Source: Lichenostomus cassidix (Eukaryota > Chordata > Aves > Passeriformes > Meliphagidae). Taken from it: DNA of 64,000 bases. The stretch lies in assembly GCA_008360975.2 (NCBI GenBank), contig CM039184.1, positions 30,863,797 through 30,927,796 on the forward strand. The letters are read 5' to 3'. Under the pieces are notes generated by a model. It did not search any database. It had not been told where the DNA came from and saw only the letters and a program-made list of their open reading frames with translations. Within the stretch, counting starts at the first letter, position 1, and the number at the start of each line of letters is the position of its first letter. Made by a program: the position numbers and the translations under genes. Shown here piece by piece: positions 1-12,700 of this stretch.

Positions 1-634
1 GATGATCCAGGCAGGTGGGTAGATCTTAGGCCTAATTACTTCTGCTAATTGCAAAAATGTGGACTGAAATACCAATGCAGTTTCTTCACAGCCTTTGCAA
101 CTCTTGCATGCTCTACAATTTGAGTGACTCTGCACTACTAACACTTCAATGTGATGTGACATAGGCTGAATGTTTCTTACTGTGGGGCTTTGTGGACTGT
201 GAATCTCTGCTCGGCAAGTGAAACAGAAGCTTTTAATGGACCTTTGTGCTACACTATTTCATTATGATCTTACCTGTGTTAAGTGACAACCTTGCATACT
301 CAAAGTTTATCAAGAGTGACAGATGAGGATGCCACCAGCTCTCACTTTCAAAGCATATCTGATTTCTGATAATGCAAACTGTATTCGTATTCTTAAGCTC
401 CTCAGAGATGCTTTTACATTTGCATTGGGGCAAATAACCTTCCTCTAGTAACATGATACTCAGCGTAGGCTACTATTTGCTGCCACCTCTCTTCACACCA
501 TCCTGCTGATTTTGAGCAATGGTATAGGATGTAATTTTTTTGGTGTATGACCTTTAAACTTAAGCATTTTTTTAAATGATGACAAATAGTGTGATAAGTT
601 ATGTAATATTTTCTATTGATCTGGTCTGTTTTAG
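1..634 (+). other. FNIP2 intron, 3' part
   Basis: AT-rich sequence upstream of the first visible exon. I found no FNIP2-like coding block and no recognisable repeat. Confidence 0.6.
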
Positions 635-706
635 CACACAGCACACCTGTTGATATGCCTAGCAGAGGACAAAATGAGGACAGAGACAGCGGCATTGCTC
701 GGTCAG
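635..706 (+). CDS. FNIP2: FNIP2 exon A (first exon visible)
   Basis: Acceptor CTGTTTTAG precedes the exon and donor GTATCT follows. It starts with the last two bases of a codon and encodes 23 residues containing [17 protein letters not shown], a hallmark of FNIP proteins, leaving a single G for the next exon. The lone G joins CA of exon B to make an alanine inside an AMPK-like site. The exon start could instead be 642 (an alternative CACACAG), but 635 keeps frame and uses the stronger acceptor. Confidence 0.88.
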
Positions 707-3700
707 GTATCTGCTGCCAATCTTGTTTGCCTACTTTTGTAATTGTTACGGTTTTTTGATGCAGTGGTTCACCTGAAATACAGACAGCTCATGACATTTA
801 TAAATCCATAATTGTTTTTATCTGCTAGGTGGTTTGCCTTCTTCATTTGTCCCACGCCTTAATGCAAGAATATTTGTAATTATGTTTGTTTACAGCCACT
901 GTGTTCTGGGTTCTTAGCGAATTTATAATTTGGAGGAAGAATTAGTTGAAGCCTTTATTAGAGCAAATGAAATGTTTTTTGCCCTGAATATAAAAATTAT
1001 GTCAGAAGACCAGAGATTGTCCTGTCTAACGAGACAGAACACTTTTAATGAGAAAAGATAAATTTTAGTATATTCTAGAAGGGAAGATCTTCCAAGTTAC
1101 AACAAAAGAATGTCCTCAAGCTGCAAGATTTTTTAAAAATAATTGTATCTTCTGTTGCAAGGGAGTTGTGTGAAAAAGATCAGCAAGCAAGAGCAGTATT
1201 TGTGAGAAATTGTTCCCAGTTAGAGTGGGAAGAAAAATATTTAACTAGCACTCTTTGTAATTCATTGTATGTGGGGCTTCTTTCTTCATAGCATCTCTGA
1301 GCAGTCTTCTGGTTACTCCTTTTCCATCTCCAAGCTCTTCATCATCATCTTCTAGCAGCTACCAACGTCGCTGGCTCCGAAGTCAGACAACCAGTTTAGA
1401 GAATGGAATTATTCCTAGGTGGTGAGTGTAGCACCTTTCTTCTTAAAACAGCTGTTTGGCACTAATTTAAGCAAAACAGAGCTTAAACCTCTTTTATTTA
1501 AAAGTGCAAATCCTCCTATTAAATGTTCTCGACTCAGAGTATCTTCTGTGCGTGTTACGTAAGATTGCCAATATAAAGAAAGATTAAGATTTGGCTGAAT
1601 GTGAACTTCAAAGCCCAATTTGAAATATAATTATTTTTATTGAATATATAGGCTGTATATGAATGTGGTATGAATGTATAGGCTGTGGGTGAAGCCATAT
1701 TCTGAAAAACAAACTAAACTGTTTGTGAAGGAGCAGAGGATCCTGTTGAGATGAAAGGGACTGTACTAGCACTGCTGCCATAATTATTTTATACTATGAT
1801 GAAGTCTGACTAGTGTGCAGTTAGTGAAATTTTGGAGTAATAGCCCATGATGACTCTCTTGGCTGGTACAGGATGTTCCTGATGTGACTTCTGCCAAAAC
1901 AGGAAGAAAAAAAAGCTGTGATCAAAAAGCTTGGCTTCTGTTTTGGAATTTTATTAGCTTTTGTAGCTCAGTGGCATAACAAAGCATGGAATGCAGCAGA
2001 CTTTTCATAGCTAATAAGCAAATTCTTCCCTTGTCATTTGCAAAATAGCAAATGGTTCTTGATTATCCTCTCTCTGTACTCATCCACCTGTACCCAGAGA
2101 CAGCACGGAATTAGTGGAGACCTACAAGAAATTTGTGCTATTTGGCCTCTCTGTCTTTTCTCTGTTTGCAGTTAAGAGAAGCATAAAAGCTGCCAGTTAA
2201 ACTATGTAGTCAGTAAAAAAAAAAAATTAAACCTATTTTGAAAAGACTTCTTTCCCTAGAGTCAACCAACACTTGCAGCTTTTTTCTAGATATTCTTAGT
2301 AAATGATTTTTAACAAGAAGAATCGTGCTATGGTATTAATGTAGCAGTCATGCTTCCTAAATCACACTTGCAGTTGAGAGTAAGCTCATTGCTTAGAGTA
2401 AACGGAAGTATTTTTTTAGTCTAGTTTCTTAAAGAAATAAGACTGTGAACAGTCCATGTAAAATAGGCTAAAACATCTAGGGTAAATAAGACCATTCCAG
2501 CTCAGGTTTAAAAAGTTGCCAAAGGTTCACAAATACAGATTCCTGCAAAGTGTTCTGAAATTTACAAATTGTTTAGATGAAAGTAGCCTCTTTGGGCTGC
2601 TTATTCACTGTAAGGAGTAGGTTTTTTTTTTTCCCTGCACTGGAGAACCTGTGCTGGGAAAGATACAGGAAATAGGACATCATTATTTTCACTGCCTAGA
2701 ACTATTCTTGAACTGGGATTCTTTCTAAGCCAAAAAGCCTCTTCAGATACTTGTTTTCTGGTTACTTGCTAGAGAAACAGTAGGCTTCTGGTTGAATACT
2801 TTGGTGCCAGAGTTTGCACCCCAGTTTGTACAGCCAAGATTTTACGGTCTCTGTGACTGGTGTTTTAGGCCAATAGCTCAAAGAAATTGAGATGTCTAGT
2901 TGGAACTCCACATAGTCGATTGGCAAGCAAGCTAGATTAGCAGCTTTGTTGAAAAGGCTTCTCTCTCAGACCTAAATTCTTCAATTTCTGTTCCTGGGAA
3001 GCAGTACAAAAGCTTGTGATGTTTCTTAGATGCTGACTGACCATCCTTTCCTGACTTCCTTGGGAATTTCTGTCTCTGCATGCAAGTTCCTGAAGTTCAA
3101 ATGAGGTTATGTTTTTGTCTTGAGCGCTGTTTTCCCACAAGCTGTTTTTTGCTGGGGTTTTATTGTGTGTTTTATCCTGTTCATGGACTCATACCTCTGT
3201 GATGAGAAATCTTGTATATTTAACATTGTCACACCAATTAAACTGTAAACCACTTATTTCTAGAATGGACTTAGAATGAATGCTTAGCCCTGAGTCTTTG
3301 CTTTTGTTAATTGCTTCATAGTGTTCTATAAATGCTGCAGACTCAATTTCAAGATAATTCTGATATAAAAAGACTTCCAACTTTTAATTACCACTCACTG
3401 GTATTGCAGTCCTAACTTACAAAGAAACTCCAAAACCAAGCTATTTCCAGATGAGCTGCTGCTCAGAATGTTTCCATGGCTTTCTTTTCTTTTTTACCCT
3501 TTCCCCCTATAATTTCTCAGTAGATTAAAATCCATTATTCAGTTGAAGTTCCTTCCAACAGACATTTTGTCCATACTGTTTTACTTATTTATGTATATAA
3601 ATGATACATAAAAAGATGTTTTTTTCAGTGAAATTGATCAAGATGCTTTAAGCAGGAAAAAAATCATAATTTTGTAAACCCAGCAGTATCAATACCTAGC

Positions 3701-6700
3701 ATGGCAAGGCTAGTATTTATAGAAGAACAGGGTGAGGGAATTGCCACCCTTTTGTATAATCACAGTAAAACTTATGCTGGACTGAGACTTGTGGATATCA
3801 TCCACATTAGTTGCCTGTGCAAAGCACTTGGTTGGAATTTACATCAGGTAGCTGTGAAACTTGTCTGACTGAGTCTTGAAAATCTCCAAGGATGGATGTT
3901 CTCTGTACAGTACCCTCCCCTTGATTGACCATTTCCCCCCCATTTGACATTATCTGTAAATTCACTGGGGGTGTGTTTTGATCCACAGGCCAGGCTGAGA
4001 GTCAAAACATTGAGCAGTTTTGATCCTAGTAGCAACCCATTTGTAATATTTGTAATATAAGAGACATAATTGTTGAAAGAAATGCGGCAGAATTATCAAG
4101 GGAATAAACAGAACTTGAGGAAATAATAGTGGCTGTAAAATAGCCACTGGGTAGGTGGGTGGTAGTTTTTTTCCTCTCTGGCATTTTTTTCATGGTTTTA
4201 AGCAGAAATCAAATTTTTTTTAAGCTGAAGTCTACACAACTTTGAGCTGGACAAACATGTATTTGTAGGCATTAAGTTTGTGTTTTCACAGTAGTTACTA
4301 AGTAATGACATTTTGAAGACATTTTGTCTTCAGTTAAAATAGAAGGTTTTATTTTGTTTGCAAACAAAGTGCAAACATCTTAGGATGCCAGAACAACATA
4401 GATTGTATAGAGTATATGTTTCCCAGCTTCCTTCAGGAGCAACAGTACAGATTCAAGAGCATCATAGAATTGCTGCTGAGCACCTAGAAAGCAGCTTGAG
4501 TGCTGGATGCAGTTCACATCTCCAAAGTTACCTTTAAACTTTTTTGGTTATGATTTTGTGTGATTCCCTTTTCCTTATCTCCTTCAAAGATTAATCCAGG
4601 AGGGAATCTAATAGTTCTGTTTCAGAGGAAAGTGTTCACAATGGGCCTCTCTGAGGACTGTCTTCTTCCTATTTGAACAAGCATGGGACTTATGCATCAA
4701 AATGTCAGGTATCCTCTGTTCAGAAATATGTGACAGCAAAGCCTGATGTAGACAGTCAAAGGAATCCTATGAATTAATTACCTTCTACTATGCAGAGAGG
4801 TATGGATAGAATTCTCTCTCAGTGCATAGATAACCATCCTTACAAATCTGTCTTACAGGTCCACTGAAGAAATGTTTAGTATGGCTGATGAAAGCTGCAG
4901 CTCCAATCCTGCAATGGTTCGGAGGAAAAAAATTGCAATCAGCATAATCTTTTCTCTGCCTGAAAAAGAAGAAGCACAGAGAAACTTCCAGGATTTCTTT
5001 TTCTCTCACTTTCCTCTTTTTGAGTCTCACATGAACAAGCTGAAATATGCAATAGAAAAGGTACAGAATACTAATTTGGCATAATGTGGAAAAATAAATG
5101 TCAATCAGAATGAAGTATTCTAGAATCTGATAGATGAAGAGTGGGAGAAGGTGTGTGGTTTCAAGCTTGCCTCCCTCCTTACACATGCAGTCTTGAGCTT
5201 GAGCCCAGTGTAGGAACTCAGCATTTGCTGAAAGAGGTGCAGTTTCTTTTCTAGACAGAATTAGAATGTAGAGTTTCATGCTATGGGTGGTTTTTCTTTC
5301 TCTCTTGCCATATTTCACTATGAGGTTTTCTTGACTCCCTAGAGACTGTGGAAATGATGGTACTCTATCCTTTCATGCAGTCTCTAAAAGAGAGACACAA
5401 AATATTTGTTGCTGTCTTCTTACTCTCAGAAATGTTCTCTTCTCTCCACTTGTCCAGTATTAGGGATTGGTCTCGTATGAGGTGGAGGGAGGTTGGCAAC
5501 TATTGCTGTCCTGAGTGGCTGTATAAGACTGGGGCTAGATCTTAGTTATTTTGACATGTTAATGAAGCTTAAAAAGATGAAGAATGTGAATTCTTTAAGC
5601 AGCTGTTTTGTGTCTTTAACTCTTAATCAAGGCCATGATCTCATGTAGAAAAATAGCAGAATCCAGCCAGAGAGTGCAGGTTTATATCAGCCGTGTCATG
5701 GATGCCCTGGGAGAATTCAGGTGAGTTGATGGAATTCTGAATTACAAGGAGAGCACTTTTCCATGCCCCTTGAAAGATATATTTCTCACTTTCAGTTATA
5801 AGCAACTGAATGCAAGGTCTTTTATTTTAGACAGTCTTGAAGTTAGCGTGAATTAATTTGTTGCATTGGGTGTTGGGTAAATGTTTTCAGAAAACTTTAG
5901 CAAAACCAGCTCAGTCATTTTCCAAATGAGAATGAAAGTAGTTCTGTTGCACTCACGTGTTCCTGGGACTGTCAGTTAAAGTCTAAACATCTCATCAAGA
6001 GCTGCCTTCTGCTGATGCCTGTACAGTTGGGTGGATTGATGTACTCAGGCAGATGAATTGTCTACTCCTAGCCATAGATGCTGAACAATATCACTGGCAA
6101 GAAAGTTGTCGTCAAAAGCTCTTTTTCATACTTAAGAAAGGAAGGAATGGTCAAAGGCTAAGAAAGTCATTAATGGAATGGAGTTCCTGTAATATCTGGA
6201 ATGTGCAATTGAATCCCTGCAATGAATAGAATGAGTTCTTTTTCCCCTCAAATGTATTTCTGAATGGTTTCTCTGAATAAAATACACACAGGAATGCAAA
6301 AAAGGGAAGCCAAATATGAATTCATATGAAGACACTAGGTTACTGATATTATGAATTAAACAGACTAGTGTTCTGGACACTGGTAATTACTGGAAGAGTT
6401 AAAAACTCTGAGTTTCTCAGATCTTACGAAAAAACAAATAAAAATCTGGACAACAGAAGAAGAAAGGGGCTACTTGTATTTATTTGCAAAATTGAAATGT
6501 GCATGTTAACACTTACTTTTTGGGAATTTTCTTTGAGCAGAGTTACCATCTGGAACCTATATTCTGTTCCAAGGATTGCAGAGCCTGTGTGGCTTAACAT
6601 GATGTCCAGCACCCTGGAAAAGAATCAGCTATGCCAGCGTTTTCTTAAAGAATTTACGTTTCTGATAGAACAGATCAACAAAAATCAGTAAGCTTCCCCC

Positions 6701-9700
6701 ACTCCTTTTTCCTTAAGAAAAAGCTTGTGTGCTTCCTAGTTCCTGTGAATATGTTAAAGCACTTAATGGGATATTCTTATGCTGGTGTTACTTTGGACAT
6801 CTTTTTTTCCTAGGTTCTTCGCTGCTTTGTTGACTGCAGTGCTGACATATCACCTGGCTTGGGTCCCAACAGTGATGCCAGTTGACCATCCTCCCATCAA
6901 GGCCTTCTCTGAGAAGCGCACATCCCAGTCTGTGAACATGCTGGCAAAATCCCACCCGTATAACCCTCTCTGGGCACAGCTGGGTCAGTATGATTTGGAA
7001 AGCTCCAGATTTTTCTGACAAGCACCTTTGTGCATCCACTCCTTCTAGATAAGAGCTACTTGTGATCCAGGTCACATTTGCTGCTAACAATAGGTGTCTT
7101 TTGCCTGGTTAATCAAAACATTTGGAGGCCTCTTTGCATATCCTGCTTTTTATTCTTGTTCCTTGTTGTCATTTTCTGTTACACTGTCTGGTTAAGTTGT
7201 TACTGAAGTATTAAGACAGTGCAAGTGCTGCAAACGGTCTGAGCGTTCAGGAAAAGAGCAAGACAGACTGGATTGAGAGGAGTTATCTGGGCCTTGGAGC
7301 CCTTTGTAGTTGAAATTGGCTGCCTCCTTTTGTCTCTGTCTCACATAGCTGGGATAGACAGCAGGGCAATAGATTAGCAGTCTGGCAATTCACAGTACCT
7401 CCATTCACTTACTGTTATGTGAATGGGCTTGGACCAAGATTTTTTTCTATGCCCTGTGCTTCAGGCTGGTCTCTGACAAATATTTTATAGCTTATAAATT
7501 ATCTTGATACAAGGGACTGGATAACTGATGTCAAATGAGTAGGTGAATGAAAGCTGAGAAAATAATTCTGTCAGTGGTCAATATTTGAAAATTCCTCCTC
7601 TTCTTGGCAGCAGATGCAAATCTGATACCAGATCACCCTTCACTTCAGCTGATACACTATGTTGCCATGTAAATAACGCAGGTGCACTCTAAGGCAATGA
7701 TGGGACTTACTCGGTGATACTGGTGGTATTTCTTGCTAATTCTCTCCGTTAACCTTATTATTGTCAGTCACCTCTATGAAACTAAGAATTCGTGCTCTGG
7801 CCATGTAGTTATAGTGAATTGTTTCCTAGTTTAAGATGTCTTTTAAACATTGTGCAGAGGTTAGACTGAAGGGGAAATTAGAAGTATGCTTGTGGTGTTG
7901 AGGACAGAGCCAGGCCTGGAGTTATAAAAACCAGCTGGACTGGAGGCGTAAGCTCGGTAGTAGCTCTTGTGGTCGCTCCCAGGAGTCACCACTGGTGACT
8001 AGTCAAGAGTCTGTTTCTCTTTTTGTCTTGCCAAGTCCTCAATGCCTGAACTCAAAATGCTCTCTGGCTTTGTTTCATTCTTATAAAGCCCAAAAAGCTG
8101 TTGCAAAAACTGATTGTGAAGGTGAGATGTTGCCCTCTGCTGGTCTTGTTTAGGAAAAAGGAGGAAAAACAAAAAATCTAGTCTTAGTGCTTAAAAATCG
8201 AAATGACAAAGGATATTAATGTACTTGCCTTTCCACCTTCAGACCTCTATGTTCATTACATATTACATATCAGTTGTAATTATGTACTGATACAATTTTA
8301 AGTCCCTCTGTCAGGAAGACATACTCTCGTAAACATCAGCATCAATGTAAGGGTATTAACAAGTATTAGTATGTTTTGAAGGTCACAATTTTGACTTTTT
8401 GTGCTGTCTTTTTAGTATTTATATAAAAGCCAATTGTGCAAATGAACACGAAGCCTGAATCTGATTTCCAGAGCAACTGTGCTCGACTCAAAAGTAAAAC
8501 AATATATTCCAATTTCATTTTGAAATTGTTTGTGACCTACCAGCCTTTGAGATTGAATGTTCTGAAGCCCACGTTTGGTTTCTGAGGAATGAATTTGCTG
8601 GCTTGTTAGGCTCTGGGGTTGTTGTAAGGGTTTTCCTAACTGAGGGAAGAGGACACCACTGATACCACCACCCAGCAGCCTCTCCGGTGTATCACTGCCA
8701 TAATGGGAAATGGCAGATTCTAGCAGGGGAGACAGTAAGAGAGCTGTGGAATTACTGTCTCATTGATCCTTTTTTTTTAGGAATGGAGTTGGGAGCCTTA
8801 TTTCTTTTATGTTCTGTACGGTGAGGAGGAGGCTGGACATGAATGTGCTCTTTGGGTTCTTTTTGTGTGTCTTAGTGTTGAAACCAGAGGCCCCCTTGCC
8901 CTTGGAAGAAATCTTTCTGAAGCTCTGTTTATAACTCTTAATATAGTGTTGCTTCTTGATGTCTAGTACAAAATCCTGGTGTCAGGCTCTGTCCAGAACA
9001 GAATTTGAGCAGCCCAGAGGAAGATTGAGCACCTAAAAGCAGTCTGGTAGATTAGCAGGTAGCTGATCAAGCTTCAAGGCAGAGAAGCCTGCTTTCCACA
9101 CTTAAGGTGGCTGAAGAAAATTGAACTTTTGCTGCCTGTCTCCCATGTGCTGGTGAGAACAGTCATCAAATTGGTTAAGCAAAGGCAATTTAGTGGATGT
9201 TCTCTAATGGGTGTCAGGTGAAGACAACTAGGTTAACTCAACATAGGAATAGACACTTTTTTGAGTTAGCCAATCTTTGTCCAATAGGGCATGTAAACAC
9301 TCCCTTACTGGCTATGTTTACTTCTCCCAGAACTTTGGAGTAGAAGCCTGTTAGCTGATAGATGGTTACATGCAGCTGGTGACAAGCCATTCTCCCAAAG
9401 AAATATGTTAAAAGTTGGATGTGTACGGCCTGAGTTCTGTTAAAAAAGCAGTTCTTCAGGATAAATGATTTGGCGAATACGTGGTTCTTGGGGGGACTCA
9501 GATGATGTGCTAGTGCCTACCTTTCACATTACAGTTGTATTTTGCTTTTCTACTTCTCCGTTGCCTCTTGCCAAAGTTAAATGCTCATGTGAGTGAGGTT
9601 GGCTCCCATATGCATAGCACATGCCTTGCTCAATAAGGTAGTTACATACCTCTTTTTTCTGAACCTCATTTATTAAGCTAATCTTTATTCCTCTTCCAAT

Positions 9701-12700
9701 ATCTTAGTCCTGAAAAATGTAATTAAGATTTTCTCTGTGTAAAAATGCAGAGAAATATGTTTAACAGAAAAGTCACTGCACTAAAACGGAATAACTTTGA
9801 TGTGAAAGAAAATTGGTAGAAAAATAGAAAATAGTACAGCTGGCTTCAGAGTTTTGCTGAATCTACATTCTTCTTCACCCCCTCTTGTGTCAATTTTCAA
9901 GTGATAATATCTTGTAAGCATTGTGTAAATAAAAAATTTAGTGGCTCTGAACAGAACGACAATGAGTAATAGCACCTAATTCCTCACAAAAACACCAAAA
10001 CACTTGTCCTAGGTTGCAATATTGATGTAGTTAAGTATTCTATTACCACCAGCTGTGGGCCATTAGCTGCTATCACCCACTCCTGATGACAGACAATGGG
10101 CCATCCGTTAGCTGCTATCAGCTGCTAACGACCCACCCCGCATGACAGGCAATGGGCCATCAGGGACCCACCGTGTGACTCATGGACTTGTCTCATCCCA
10201 TTGTGAGATGCTCTGCCGAGGAGGGAGGAGCCAGGTGTTCCCACCTGGATATAACCTGGCCTTGGAACTGCCTGAGCTAGCCCTGTCTACTGGGTTCCCA
10301 GAGGACGAGAGCTACACTGGATCTTCAGCTGGAGACTAGACCTTCCCAGGATCACCGCTTCAACTGGACTACTTCAGTTGGACTGCTACTACCACCCTAA
10401 CAGGGTGTTAGGTTGTATCTGACTTTGTCAGTGCTTTTCCTTGTATTATTTCACTTATTTTTTTTTAATTTCAATCTTGACTTGTGATCTCCCACTGGTT
10501 TGTTTTCAAACCAACACATATTTTGGCGCCCAACGTGGGGCACAACCTGGGGAAACTCAAAAATCCTATCACCATGATGCTCGGCTTATCTATATGGGTA
10601 CTGTATCTCGCTCTCTATATTTTTCCTCAAATGGGATACTATCTGCCCGTCGTATTGCTCCTGTTGCGACCAGGGAATGGCATGAGAATTGCCCTATTGG
10701 TTTATTATGCCTATGGCATGGTTACCTGTGAGGCGATGAACACCATTCGTTATATATACTCGACTTTGTCTGCCTGGCCTAACCTGAGCTGCTTCGTCTG
10801 GGACCTGCTCAGCAATCGCACCCACCCTCTGGGGCTAGGAGGAGAGAACGGTTTCTTCCAGCCTTTCAGGTCAGGCACAGCCATTTTTGACAATATTGAG
10901 TTCTCTCTGGATGCTAGGGATGGCATAATCTTTTTGTTAGTTCTGTTTTCTTTGACCAGCACCGTTTACCTCATGCTGAAGAACAGAACAATACTTCGTC
11001 TTCTTGAGGAGGAGAAACTAAGCAAGTCAGCAGGCAAGAGGAAAAGAACCAAAGGAGCAGTCAATGTCTCACCACAGACCATTGCCGAATCAGAACAGCC
11101 AAAGCCAGTAGCGGTTGCCCCCGTCCAGAAAAAGAAATCCAAGAGCAAGTCAGTCCGCACAGCGACTGATGAGGATGCGGCAGGACCATCTCACCAAGCA
11201 GAAGAGACAGAGCCAGAGATCATCACTCGCTCTCTATCCCGGGGGGAGCTGCGTGACCTACGGAGGGAATTCACCCGGCAGGCGAATGAGTCCATCTTGA
11301 CCTGGCTGCTCCGTATCTGGGACGCTGCAGCTAATGACACTATTCTGGATGGAAGTGAGGCCAGACAACTGGGATCCCTGTCTCAGGATGTGGTCATTGA
11401 CCAGGGGATTGGGAAAACCCAAGAAACTCTCAGCCTCTGGCGGCGATTGCTGCTGAGTGTACGGGACAGATACCTGTGCAAAGAAGACCTCCAGATGCAC
11501 CAAAGGAAATGGAACACAATAGAACAAGGTATCCGATGCCTGAGGGAATTGGCCGTGCTAGAGATCATTTTCTCAGACAACGAGAGATTCCCCAAGAGCC
11601 CAGATAATGTCCGGTGCACTTCACAAATGTGGCTAAGATTCGCGCGGCTCGGACCAGAGATATACTCTCGTTACCTGGCAACATTGCAGTGGAGGGAAGG
11701 CGAAGACCAGGTGGGCGTGTTAGCAAACAAACTGAGAATTTATGAGGACACTGTCACTGCCCCACTACGCACCCAGGTCTCATCGGTAGAAACAAACCTG
11801 GCCGAGCAAGTCCGGAGATTGATTGAAGAGAGCCATCAGAAACTAAGGAAAGAGCTCACAGAAAGATTTTTCCCATGCCACACCAAAACCAACCCGAGTC
11901 TCTGCCATCAGGAGCAGGCGTTCCCCAGCCAGGGAAAGAAGACAAACCCCGCGACGTGACCTCTGGTTTTTCCTGCAGGAGCATGGGGAAGACATGAGAA
12001 AGTGGGATAGGAAACCCACCTCCTCCTTAGCAGCCCGGGTACGTGAATTGAAAAAGGAAACATCCACTTCAGGAGGCTCATCTAAGTACAACACTGCCCC
12101 AGTCTCTTGTGGACAGAACCCCCGACAGAATGGAAAAGATAATATGACTGATCCTCTTGAAGGGACCTCAGGAACACATTTACAGGAGAAGAACATCGTG
12201 CACCAAAAACAGGATTAGAAGAGCCCTGCCTCTAGCCAGGTAGAGGAAAGGGATAATCGAATCTATTGGACTGTGTGGATCCGATGGCCTGGCACGTCTG
12301 ACCCACAAAGATACACGGCTTTGGTTGACACCGGCGCTCAATGCACCCTGATGCCATCCAGGTATGTGGGGACCGAATCCATTTCCATTTCTGGGGTGAC
12401 AGGAGGATCCCAGCAGCTGACTGTACTGGAAGCTGAAGTGAGTTTAACTGGGAACGAGTGGCAGAAACACCCCATTGTGACTGGTCCAGACGCCCCATGC
12501 ATCCTCGGCATAGATTATCTCAGGAGTGGATATTTCAAAGACCCAAAGGGACATCGCTGGGCTTTTGGGATAGCAGCTGTAGAGACGGAAGACATAAGAC
12601 AACTGAATACCCTGCCTGGTCTCTCAGATAACCCGTCTGCTGTAGGACTACTGAGAATTGAAGAACAGCGGGTACCAATTGCTACAGCAACAGTGCATCG

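Larger units (their letters stand above)
6984..9999 (+). other. FNIP2 intron F-G, part 5' of the provirus
   Basis: About 3 kb of intron before the provirus. It includes a CTCF-like site (8131-8143) and a more GC-rich stretch with a TATAAAAA (about 7905-8040) that looks promoter- or LTR-like; both are listed separately. Without the provirus and one copy of the target duplication this intron would be about 3.2 kb. Confidence 0.7.
10005..10518 (+). repeat. 5' LTR
   Basis: 514 bp, begins TGTCCTAGG and ends CCAACACA. It differs from the 3' LTR at nine positions with no length change. It carries a repeated U3 block, a palindromic E-box pair, a TATA box at 10250, and a long T run near 10460 before the U5 end. 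No canonical AATAAA or ATTAAA is present, so the poly(A) signal is unclear. Confidence 0.95.

Noticed and set aside
4788..5318. Minus-strand open frame of 176 codons
   Set aside because: It overlaps FNIP2 exon C antisense and has no recognisable domain; a shadow of coding sequence.
10484..10573. Upstream start for Gag inside the LTR
   Set aside because: The frame is open through U5 and the primer-binding site, but an in-context ATG follows the primer site at 10574, which is where retroviral gag starts.
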